DNA of 64,000 nucleotides from Ancylothrix sp036704045 (lineage in GTDB: Bacteria > Cyanobacteriota > Cyanobacteriia > Cyanobacteriales > Oscillatoriaceae), in contig DATNQM010000022.1 in assembly GCA_036704045.1 (NCBI GenBank), forward strand, positions 558,001 through 622,000, given 5' to 3'. Below are positions 10,501-17,600 of the stretch, piece by piece; the stretch's first letter is position 1; each line of letters opens with the position of its first letter. The translations under genes and the position numbers were made by a program. The notes beneath the pieces were generated by a model. The model saw nothing but the letters and a program-made list of their open reading frames with translations, searched no databases and was not told the DNA's origin.

Positions 10501-13500
10501 GTGGACAGCGGTGACTCCCATACATACAGTTTAATTGATAATGCCGGCGGTCGGTTTAGTGTTATTAATGGAAATCAACTTGCTGTCGCCGATGGAACTT
10601 TATTAGACTACGAAACAAATCAAACTCATACTGTTACTGTCCGCACCACAGATAGCGCAGGTTTGACTTATGATGAAATCTTGACCATTAACATTAGTGA
10701 TGTTGTTGAAGTTCCACCTAATACTGCTCCAACTGATATTACTGTAAGCAATAATAGCATTGCCGAAAATAGCGCAAATAATAGTTTAATTGGAGTTTTG
10801 TCTAGCACAGATGGAAATGTTGGCGATACCCACACCTATACGTTGTTGGATAATGCCGGCGGACGCTTTAGCATTACTAACGGCAATCAAATTGTAGTAG
10901 CAAATGGCACCTTACTAGACTTTGAAACAAATCAAACCCACTCAATTACAGTTCAAACCACAGATAGCGGCGGGTTGAATTTTCAAAAAATCTTGACAAT
11001 AAACGTCACAGATATTAATGAAGCCGTTGTAAATAATCCCCCGACTGCTGTAAGTTTAAGCAATAATATTATTGCCGAAAATAGCGCCAATAATACATTT
11101 ATCGGCAATTTATCAACGACTGATTCTGATGTTGGCGACACCCATACTTACACTTTAATTAATAATGACGGCGGACGATTTCAAATTCTTAATAGCAATC
11201 AAATTGCTGTGGCAAATGGCAGTTTGCTGGATTTTGAAACAAACACAAATCATACGATTATTGTACGAACAACGGATGCTGCTGGGGCAACTTTTGACCA
11301 AACTCTAACGATTAATGTTTCAAATGTCAATGAACCGCCGGTAGTCCAAGCAGATAAAACTGTCACTGTTGCTGAAGATGCAGCCAACACTCCCCTTGCC
11401 ATTACTACCCCCACAGATATAGAAAATGACCCTCTGACAATTACTATCACCAGCGTACCAAACACAGCTATCGGTGATGTTCGTTTGGCCGGTGGCGGTG
11501 CGGTGGTCGCTGTTAATCAAACTTTGACTGTAGCCCAACTAACAACCCTAGAATTTGACCCCGCCGCCAACGCCACCGGTGCAGCCGGCACCTTCAGTTA
11601 CACAGTCAACGACGGCACTAATACGGTTTCTCAAACTATCACTTTAGATGTCACTCCAGTCAATGACCCGCCGGTAGTCCAAGCAGATAAAACTGTCACT
11701 GTTGCTGAAGATGCAGCCAACACCACCCTTGCCATTACCACCCCCACAGACATAGAAAATGACCCTCTGACAATTACTATCACCAGCATACCAAACACAG
11801 CTATCGGTGATGTTCGTTTGGCCGGTGGTGGTGCAGTGGTCGCTGTTAATCAGACTTTGACTGTAGCCCAACTAACCGGCCTAGAATTTGACCCAGCCGC
11901 CAACGCCAACGGTGCAGCCGGCACTTTTAGTTACACCGTCAACGACGGTACAAATACGGTTTCTCAAACTATCACTTTAGATGTCACTCCAGTCAATGAC
12001 CCGCCGGTAGTAGAACCAAGCAAAACGATAACTGTCAACGAAGACGCAGCCAACACCCCCCTCGCCATTACCACACCAACCGACCCCGACAATGAAACTC
12101 TGACAATCACCGTAACTAATGTCCCCAACAACAGTATCGGCGATGTCCGACTGGCCGGTGGTGGTGCAGTGGTTACAACCGGCCAAACTCTCACCCTTGC
12201 ACAACTAACAACCCTCGAATTTGACCCCGCAGCCAACGCCAACGGTACCGTCACCTTCAGCTACACCGCCACCGACCCCAGCAACCTCAGCATCGCCTCC
12301 ACTGTCACCATCAATGTCACCCCCATAAACGACGCGCCGGTAAATACCCTACCCCCCACTGCGATCACCAACCAAGACACCCCCCTCATCTTCAACACCG
12401 CCAACAGCAACCAAATATCCATTGCAGACATCGACGCTGATCCCAACAACCTACTAATAACCCTCACCACCACCAACGGCATCATCAGCCTCACTCCTAC
12501 TGCCGGTGTCACCATCAACAACAACGGCACTGGCACAGTACAAGCCACCGGCACCCTCAGCAGCATAAACACCGCCCTCAACAGCCTCACATTTACACCC
12601 ACTGCTGGTTATACAGGGGCAGCCTCGATCACCGTTCTCACAGATGACCAAGGTAACACCGGCACCGGCGGCCCCCTAAACGACAGCGACACCATTAACA
12701 TAACCGTCAACGCCGTCACCCCCGCCAACGATCCCCCCGTCAACACTGTTCCCCTCACCCCTCAAATCACCAACAGGAACACCGGCCTAGCCTTTAACAG
12801 CACCAACGGCAACCAAATATCCATAGCTGACCCCGACGCCGACACCAACAACCTACGAGTCACCCTCACCAGCACAAACGGCACCGTCAGCCTCGCCACC
12901 ACGACCGGCCTCGTTGTCACCGGCACCCCCGCCAACCGCATCCTCACCGGCACTCTCACAAACCTCAACACCGCTTTAAACACTCTCACATTTAACCCAA
13001 CCACAGGATTTAATGGCACAGCCTCACTTCAAATACTCACAAACGACCAAGGAAACACCGGCACAGGCGGCCCTCTAACCGACACCGACACCATAACCAT
13101 CAGCGTCAACGCCCCTCCAGTAGCCGATGACGAAACCGCAGGGCCGGTACTACTCTCATCCCCAGTCAAAATTCCCTTCGCAACCCTACTCACCGGCGAC
13201 ACCGACGCTGACAACGACCCCCTCACCATCACCAGCGCTACCAACGCCCTCAACGGCACTGTCACCCTCAACACCACCACCAGTCAAGTCCTATTCCGCC
13301 CCAACCCCGGATACGTCGGGCCGGCCTCCTTTGACTACATCATCAGCGATGGCAGAGGCGGAACAGACACCGGCACAGTCAACATGACCGTCACTTCCCA
13401 ACTCCCCCTCACTACCCTCAGCAGCGGCGGTACAAATTTATACATCGGAGGCAATGGTTTTATTCTCAACGGCCAAGCCGCCGGAGACTATGCCGGGTTA

Positions 13501-15537
13501 TCCGTAAGCAATGCCGGTGACATTAATGGCGATGGCCTCGCTGACCTCATCGTAGGGGCCAACGGGGCCGACAACAACGGCAATTTATCAGGCCGGTCCT
13601 ACGTCGTATTTGGCACCACTAATAACACCCCGATAAATTTAAACGCCGTAGCTGGCGGCGCTGGCGGGTTTGTCATCAACGGCGGTGCAGCCAGTGAGCA
13701 ATCAGGCAGGTCTGTCAGTGCAGCCGGGGATGTCAATGGTGATGGTTTAGCTGATTTAATAGTTGGGGCACCCTACGGAACCGGTGCAGCCAGTCTAACC
13801 GGCAAAGCTTACATCGTATTTGGTAAAGCAGGCGGTGGGCCGGTGAATTTGAGCAGCATCGCCGCCGGCGCAGGGGGTGGTTTTGCTGTCAATGGTCAAA
13901 CCTTTGGCGACCGTTTCGGCCTATCAGTACGCGGGGCAGGCGATGTCAACGGTGATGGTTTCGATGATGTCGTTATTGGCGCAGATCGCGCTGAGTGGGA
14001 TCTCAATAACGATGGTTTAATTAACGATACTTTCGATTACGGTACCGGCAAATCTTATGTAATTTACGGCAAAGGAACCTCCACAGCCATCAACGTTACC
14101 GATAATTTAGGAACAAATGGTTTTGTAATTCGCGGTGAAAAAATAGGAGATCAATCAGGCATTTCTGTCAACACCGCCGGCGATGTTAATGGCGATGGAT
14201 TCACAGATTTAATAGTTGGCGCTTATGGATTTGGCCGCGATGTTAATAGTTCATCAATAAGCTCAAGTTCCGTTAATGGTGTTAGCGATGGCCAGCTAAC
14301 TCAATTTGAATTTCGCACTGCGGGTAAAGCTTATATTGTTTTTGGTTCAGCTACGGGTACAACAGTCAATTTAAGCAATGTCAATGCCGGTGTCGGCGGT
14401 TTTCCTATCCCTCCCCAATTTTTAGTCGCCCCATCAACTTTAGTTAGTAACCGTTTTGGGCAGTCTGTTAGCACCGGGGGCGATATTAATGGCGACGGTT
14501 TGGCTGATTTGATTATTGGCGATCCTGAAGCTGATATTGCCGATAACGACGGCACTGTAGAAGCAGGCGAACTTTACAGCGTTGGGAAAGTTTATGTGCT
14601 TTTTGGCAAAACAGATACAACCGCCCCTGACTGGAATAATATCGGCACAAATGGTTTTATTATTACCGGCGAAGCTGCAAATGACCGTGCTGGCCGGTGG
14701 GTTAGTAATGCCGGTGATGTTAACGGCGATGGTTTAGATGATATGATTATTGGCTCTTTTTATGCCGATGCTAATAGCAATACAAATTCTGGTAAAACTT
14801 ATTTGGTATTTGGCAAAACCAACAGCGCATCAATTAATCTCAGTAGTGTAGCAGCTGGCAGTGGTGGTTTTGTAATTTTGGGCGAGGCTGCTAATGATTT
14901 GTCTGGCCGTTCTGTTAGCGGCGGCGGCGATATTAATGGCGATGGTTTTGCAGATTTAATTGTGGGCGCACCAGGTGCGGATACGACAGGAACTAATGCT
15001 GGCCGGTCTTATGTGATTTTTGGTGGCGATTTTACGCAAGCTGTTACTCAGGAGGGAACTACCGCCGACGATATTTTAACCGGCACTGCGGGAGCAGACT
15101 ATATCACCGGCAATCTCGGAGATGATGTTATTGTTGGCGGCGGCGGTGCCGATGTCCTCTATGGCGGTGCCGGCAATGATATTTTAGGGATAAGCGATTT
15201 GACCTTTCACCGTATTAATGGGGGTTTGGGAACGGATACACTACGACTTGATGGGGCCGGTTTGTCTTTCAACCTGACCGCAATCCGAGCTCCTCGTATT
15301 TTAGATATAGAGCAAATTGATCTCTCTGGTGCGGGTAATCATACTTTGACTGTTAATTATTTAGAAATTTTAAATTTGTCCCCCAATACCAGTAGTCTCC
15401 GAGTTTTTGGCAATAATGCTTCTGATGTAGTTAATGCTGCCGGTTTTAGTTTAGTTGGTTCCTCTGCCGGTTTTAACCAATACAGTCTGGGTGGCGCAAC
15501 GTTATTTGTGCAAACGGGGGTAACGGTCAATTTGTAA
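7501..15537 (+). CDS. Giant secreted RTX / cadherin-like / FG-GAP surface protein
   Basis: About 2,678 residues from the ATG at 7501; a TTG at 7465 would add 12 residues but has no ribosome site. Domains in order: RTX nonapeptide repeats GGxGxDxxx (residues about 14-257) and a beta segment; 35 Asn-Pro dipeptides (339-408); a second RTX block (412-477) and a beta segment similar to the first; seven cadherin-like repeats of about 100 residues with a NEN/AENS element (562-1279); three VCBS-like repeats of exactly 111 residues (1279-1611); two related repeats with DDQGNTGTGGPL and one Ig-like repeat (1612-1970); seven FG-GAP blades with DxNGDG calcium loops (1977-2516); a last RTX block (2520-2562) and a unique C-terminus. 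There is no Sec signal, so type I secretion is the likely export route, as for other RTX proteins. The probable role is calcium-dependent adhesion or sheath/surface structure. A secretion ABC transporter is not in the window. Confidence 0.9.
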   Translation: MILLNGSSQKDSLDGGLEKDLILSLDGDDIVRGINDNDGVFGNRGNDFLNGNKGNDTVRGGKGKDTIRGGEGDDWGYGDKDSDILYGDKGNDTLIGHTGITPEGDEINDADLIFGNAGDDYIFGNKDKDTLYGGKGNDSIFAGVDDDYVFGDKGSDSLSGDLGNDTVLGNDDADTITGCDGSDLAFGNTGNDLVFGNEKDDTLHGGKGDDTLHGGKNNDLIFGEKGNDFLVGDLGSDTIEGGEGDDIFVIGRRNDIPGYLTTGGINISDADWLLEFGTGNDKFQLIGGITYDDLLIFAGSGEFAGYTIIQDIKGTGEYLAILKGDFTSILNRSYFISENPNPNPNPNPNPNPNPNPNPNPNPNPNPNPNPNPNPNPNPNPNPNPNPNPNPNPNPNPNPNPNPNPNPNPNFIVGDDEDNTLNGGNTNDSIIGAGGNDIIKGNAGNDSIVGGAGNDTISGDEGADTLSGGEGDDIFNIGKLPTGTTGGPQLNDADTITDFQPGRDKIQLDGLTFDDLNIYPGTGENAGKTIIQDKTTGDYLAILDGNIPLTRADFLPFNSIPANNAPTDIKLSNNIINENTANETLIGTLSAIDADSNETYTYTLLENAGGLFKIEGNNLLVASGNLLDYETSQSHSIKVRVTDSSGLSFDKIFTININNVDENTPLNSAPTDIFISNNGVNENSSGGTVVGILSASDVDVADSQTFALLDDAGGRFVINQNQLLVAPNAVLDFETNPSYIIKVRVTDGSGNTYIKDLTINVGDVNETIPNNVPTAISLTNNTIAENSANDTILGVLSTTDADAGDTHTYTILDDAVGRFKIVNGNQIAVADGSLLDFETNQNHTIIVRTTDSAGAFYDQTFTINIGDVNEAPTAVFLTNNLVEENSANDTIIGDLSTTDPDAGDTHSYTIVDDAGGRFKLLNSNQIAVADGSLLNYETNQTHTIVVRTTDVAGANYNQTLTIEIGDAIELNNPPNDINLSNNIVAENSPNNTVVGNLTTSDVDSGDSHTYSLIDNAGGRFSVINGNQLAVADGTLLDYETNQTHTVTVRTTDSAGLTYDEILTINISDVVEVPPNTAPTDITVSNNSIAENSANNSLIGVLSSTDGNVGDTHTYTLLDNAGGRFSITNGNQIVVANGTLLDFETNQTHSITVQTTDSGGLNFQKILTINVTDINEAVVNNPPTAVSLSNNIIAENSANNTFIGNLSTTDSDVGDTHTYTLINNDGGRFQILNSNQIAVANGSLLDFETNTNHTIIVRTTDAAGATFDQTLTINVSNVNEPPVVQADKTVTVAEDAANTPLAITTPTDIENDPLTITITSVPNTAIGDVRLAGGGAVVAVNQTLTVAQLTTLEFDPAANATGAAGTFSYTVNDGTNTVSQTITLDVTPVNDPPVVQADKTVTVAEDAANTTLAITTPTDIENDPLTITITSIPNTAIGDVRLAGGGAVVAVNQTLTVAQLTGLEFDPAANANGAAGTFSYTVNDGTNTVSQTITLDVTPVNDPPVVEPSKTITVNEDAANTPLAITTPTDPDNETLTITVTNVPNNSIGDVRLAGGGAVVTTGQTLTLAQLTTLEFDPAANANGTVTFSYTATDPSNLSIASTVTINVTPINDAPVNTLPPTAITNQDTPLIFNTANSNQISIADIDADPNNLLITLTTTNGIISLTPTAGVTINNNGTGTVQATGTLSSINTALNSLTFTPTAGYTGAASITVLTDDQGNTGTGGPLNDSDTINITVNAVTPANDPPVNTVPLTPQITNRNTGLAFNSTNGNQISIADPDADTNNLRVTLTSTNGTVSLATTTGLVVTGTPANRILTGTLTNLNTALNTLTFNPTTGFNGTASLQILTNDQGNTGTGGPLTDTDTITISVNAPPVADDETAGPVLLSSPVKIPFATLLTGDTDADNDPLTITSATNALNGTVTLNTTTSQVLFRPNPGYVGPASFDYIISDGRGGTDTGTVNMTVTSQLPLTTLSSGGTNLYIGGNGFILNGQAAGDYAGLSVSNAGDINGDGLADLIVGANGADNNGNLSGRSYVVFGTTNNTPINLNAVAGGAGGFVINGGAASEQSGRSVSAAGDVNGDGLADLIVGAPYGTGAASLTGKAYIVFGKAGGGPVNLSSIAAGAGGGFAVNGQTFGDRFGLSVRGAGDVNGDGFDDVVIGADRAEWDLNNDGLINDTFDYGTGKSYVIYGKGTSTAINVTDNLGTNGFVIRGEKIGDQSGISVNTAGDVNGDGFTDLIVGAYGFGRDVNSSSISSSSVNGVSDGQLTQFEFRTAGKAYIVFGSATGTTVNLSNVNAGVGGFPIPPQFLVAPSTLVSNRFGQSVSTGGDINGDGLADLIIGDPEADIADNDGTVEAGELYSVGKVYVLFGKTDTTAPDWNNIGTNGFIITGEAANDRAGRWVSNAGDVNGDGLDDMIIGSFYADANSNTNSGKTYLVFGKTNSASINLSSVAAGSGGFVILGEAANDLSGRSVSGGGDINGDGFADLIVGAPGADTTGTNAGRSYVIFGGDFTQAVTQEGTTADDILTGTAGADYITGNLGDDVIVGGGGADVLYGGAGNDILGISDLTFHRINGGLGTDTLRLDGAGLSFNLTAIRAPRILDIEQIDLSGAGNHTLTVNYLEILNLSPNTSSLRVFGNNASDVVNAAGFSLVGSSAGFNQYSLGGATLFVQTGVTVNL
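8515..8727 (+). repeat. Hexanucleotide repeat encoding (Asn-Pro)35
   Basis: Thirty-five consecutive 6-bp units encode the dipeptide Asn-Pro, followed by one more Asn. Codons vary only at third positions (AAT/AAC with CCT, CCA, CCG, CCC), and groups of units share the same third bases, which points to expansion by duplication of blocks. The peptide should form an extended rod joining two RTX modules. Because the unit is 6 bp, gain or loss of units keeps the reading frame. Confidence 0.97.
9185..11334 (+). repeat. Seven tandem cadherin-like coding repeats (~300 bp)
   Basis: Seven copies of a unit of about 100 codons start with xPTxIxLSNNxIxENS, include GxxxTxDxDxGDTHTYTL, and end with HxIxVRTTDSxGxxFxxTxTIN. 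The copies differ enough at DNA level to look old compared with the 333-bp copies that follow. The acidic loops resemble calcium-binding inter-domain sites of cadherins. Confidence 0.85.
11335..12333 (+). repeat. Three tandem 333-bp coding repeats
   Basis: The unit begins at CCGCCGGTAGT at 11335, 11668 and 12001, an exact 333-bp (111-codon) period. Copies 1 and 2 are nearly identical over most of their length. Copy 3 encodes a similar protein but with many synonymous differences and C-ending codons. This suggests a recent duplication or gene conversion between the first two copies. Confidence 0.9.
13430..15045 (+). repeat. Seven FG-GAP propeller blades
   Basis: Seven units share the plan F(V/I)I(N/R/T)G...GxSVSxAGDxNGDGxADLIVGAxxAD...(S/T)YVVFG. 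Each has a DxNGDG loop like the calcium sites in integrin alpha propellers. Blade 3 has an extra loop, DLNNDGLIND, and blade 5 has DNDGTVEAGE, both resembling additional calcium loops. Seven blades make one closed propeller. Confidence 0.9.
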
Positions 15538-15688
15538 ATTTCTCGTTGTTTTTTGTCTCAATCAAATATGAAACAAAAATGGTAATAGCTTTCGTCAATC
15601 TTAAACAGGTGATTATTTCTAATAGTGGCGTATAACTCCCCTCTAACAACTTCGTTAGTATTGAGATAAAGAGTTCTTTGGAGAAATT

Positions 15689-16288
15689 ATGAAATTTTCT
15701 GTTATAGGCGCTACAGCGCTATTGTTGAGTTTAAGTAATGCAGGTCAAGCTTTAGCTATTTTTCCTGTGAATAATTCCCAGGCTATGTGGGGCCGGTACC
15801 CTTCTCCTAGTATCTCCCAAAATCAACGGGAGTCAGAACGGTACTATGATCAAATTAATGAACTTTACCGCGATATTTTGGGACGAGATGCAGACTATCG
15901 CGGACTTAGAACATGGTCGAGAGAAATAGAACGAGGAGCAAGTTTACAAGAAATTCGTCGTGAAATTGCCGAAAGTAATGAAGCCCGCGATGCCATTAAC
16001 AACGTTTATCGTAATATGTTGAGCCGCGATGCTGATTATTCAGGTATGAGAACTTGGATAAGAACTTTGGCCAATGGCGGCAATTTAGAAGATGTGCGTC
16101 AACGTATTGCTGATAGCCGTGAAGCGGAAGATGCAATTAATAGAATTTATCAGCAAATTTTAGGCCGTGATGCAGATCGCAATGGCATGAGAACTTGGAA
16201 ACGACAGTTAGCAAATGGTGCTTCTATCCGCGATATTCAGCGCGAAATTGCTAACAGTAATGAAGCCAGACAGCGCAACCGTCGTTAA
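15689..16288 (+). CDS. Exported DUF4214-repeat protein
   Basis: A 199-residue protein with a signal peptide (first 23 residues, ending GQALA). Three repeats of about 48 residues follow, each with the pattern LYRDILGRDADYRGLRTW and a helical EIRREIAESNEA segment. This is the DUF4214 type, common in RTX and surface proteins and distantly like phycobilisome-linker repeats. GGAG just ahead of the ATG at 15689 supports the start. It lies 151 bp after the giant RTX gene on the same strand and is followed by a strong terminator, so it may be expressed with it and act at the cell surface. The last four residues are basic and Asn-rich. The function is unknown; the link with the RTX protein is inference from position. 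Confidence 0.75.
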   Translation: MKFSVIGATALLLSLSNAGQALAIFPVNNSQAMWGRYPSPSISQNQRESERYYDQINELYRDILGRDADYRGLRTWSREIERGASLQEIRREIAESNEARDAINNVYRNMLSRDADYSGMRTWIRTLANGGNLEDVRQRIADSREAEDAINRIYQQILGRDADRNGMRTWKRQLANGASIRDIQREIANSNEARQRNRR

Positions 16289-16323
16289 ATGTTTGAATAG
16301 TTTTAAGTTGATTTCAACTATTT

Positions 16324-16362
16324 AGCAACTCCTAATTTTTTGGAGTTGCTTTATTTTTAAAG
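16324..16362 (+). terminator. Intrinsic terminator after the DUF4214 gene
   Basis: A 9-bp perfect stem, AGCAACTCC (16324-16332) with GGAGTTGCT (16342-16350), has a T-rich loop of 9 bases and a downstream TTATTTTTA tract. It lies 36 bases after the stop codon and would end the RTX/DUF4214 transcript. Confidence 0.85.
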
Positions 16363-16637
16363 CAGATATTTAATTTCAAAAAATAAGTAAAACTTGGTTT
16401 GTAATTTAGGTTAAACAATAGTACAAATCAAAGACCATCCAGTTGTATTTTTATGAAATTTTGTCATACAAACTCAGACTGTAAAAAATAACTTATCTAG
16501 CTGGAAAAATGGGTAAACTTAGCTGAAAAAAGTTAAAGAGAAAATTTAGAAGAGCAAGAAAAATTTAGTATTACTCTTCTTTATCGTTTTGACTTTTCTC
16601 TATTGTTCCTAAGAAAATATAGTAACCAAAAAAAAGA
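16363..16637. other. Gap between the DUF4214 gene and the inrS-like gene
   Basis: With the terminator this makes about 350 gene-free bases between convergent genes. A weak inverted repeat, AGAAGAG (16548-16554) with CTCTTCT (16574-16580), could serve as a terminator for the minus-strand regulator. Otherwise I see only AT-rich sequence. Confidence 0.35.
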
Positions 16638-17108
16638 TTATTTTTCTTTCTTCTTTTCACGGGGTAAAAAACGATCAAGAGCAGCTTTTAACTGTTCTAG
16701 TTCTACATCAATATTGCCCTCTGTAGCAGCGCGAGCAATGCACTCTGTTAAATGCTCATCTAAGATAATACGCGCCACCCGATCTAGTGCTCCTCGAACC
16801 GCAGCAATTTGGATTAGTACACTTGGACAAGGTTGATTTTCCTGTACCATAGTTTTGATGCCCCGAATATGTCCCTCAATGCGCGACAGTCGATTTACAA
16901 GCCGACGCAAAGATTCTTCGCTGTGAATATGATGGTGGCTTTCAAGATTATGATGATCTTGATGAGTATAAATATCATTTATTTCTGAAAATTCAGACAA
17001 ATTAGCACCCTCATCAGGAAGAGAAAGAGATTCATCAGTTAACACATTAGGGCGACTCATAGGTGTTTTTTGCACTAAGGTAGTATATAACCATTCGTTG
17101 CTAGTCAT
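16638..17108 (-). CDS. inrS: CsoR/RcnR-family metal sensor, InrS-like (nickel)
   Basis: A 156-residue all-helical repressor of the CsoR/RcnR family, with the core RLSRIEGHIRGIKTMVQEN. Candidate metal ligands are H62, C94, H119 and C123. Their spacings (32, 25 and 4 residues) equal those of the nickel site H21-C53-H78-C82 known for Synechocystis InrS, so nickel sensing is the best guess. Copper (CsoR) or formaldehyde (FrmR) are the alternatives. An N-terminal extension of about 50 residues ends in a His-rich stretch (HQDHHNLESHHHIH) that could also bind metal. I chose the ATG at 17108; a TTG at 17144 would add 12 residues. No nickel exporter lies beside it. A GC-tract element upstream (17186-17199) may be its own operator. 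Confidence 0.72.
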   Translation of the reverse strand: MTSNEWLYTTLVQKTPMSRPNVLTDESLSLPDEGANLSEFSEINDIYTHQDHHNLESHHHIHSEESLRRLVNRLSRIEGHIRGIKTMVQENQPCPSVLIQIAAVRGALDRVARIILDEHLTECIARAATEGNIDVELEQLKAALDRFLPREKKKEK

Positions 17109-17458
17109 AGTTTTTGATTCTATCGACCCCTTTCCCTGATTCAAAAAGTAAAACTTTTATCTTCCCCTTTTTTAGAGGTTAAAGGATACTGGGGTTATAA
17201 CTATAAACCGTTATATACAATTTTAACCGGAGCGTGTAGTTTCGGGACAATAAGTAGAAGCAATTGTCATAAGTCCATTGGTTAAGGGTATTATTTGGTC
17301 AGAGTTGGTGCAAGGCCGGCTCAGCATTACAGCATCTACAGAATACAAAAATCCCCCTTTTAATAAACTTGGTTTCTTTTCTTACGGGTAGTAAAAACTT
17401 TTTTTCTGGATGTTTTCTAATAGCAAATAATCTCGTTCAAGACAATATAAAAACCTAG
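17109..17458. other. Gene-free region between inrS-like gene and rpoC2
   Basis: No reading frame or RNA gene is seen. It includes the candidate operator at 17186-17199 and several TATAAC/TTATAT stretches that may form the promoter of the metal sensor. A terminator for rpoC2 follows at 17459. The remaining 100 bases before the rpoC2 stop are AT-rich and unremarkable. Confidence 0.4.
17186..17199. promoter_or_regulatory. Candidate metal-sensor operator (GC tract with AT flanks)
   Basis: ATACTGGGGTTATA has the layout of RcnR/InrS-type operators: a short G tract flanked by AT-rich half sites (ATA...TAT). It lies about 80 bases upstream of the start codon of the InrS-like gene, next to repeats of TATAAC/TTATAT. 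Autoregulation through this site is an inference. Confidence 0.4.
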
Positions 17459-17490
17459 AAAAAAAGAGTCTTTTGTTTACAAAAGACCCT
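17459..17490 (-). terminator. Intrinsic terminator of the rpoB-rpoC1-rpoC2 operon
   Basis: Read on the minus strand, GTCTTTTG (17487-17480) pairs perfectly with CAAAAGAC (17475-17468) around a 4-base loop, flanked by one more GC pair, and is followed by a run of T (17465-17459). It lies about 110 bases beyond the rpoC2 stop codon and ends the polymerase operon. Confidence 0.85.
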
Positions 17491-17600
17491 TACTAAAAAC
17501 TAGTGAATTTAGGTTAAAAAGAACAGAAATAGAGTTGGGAATTAGCCTAAAAAAGACTCAATAATCAACACCCAACTCCATAACTTCTAATTAAACTATC

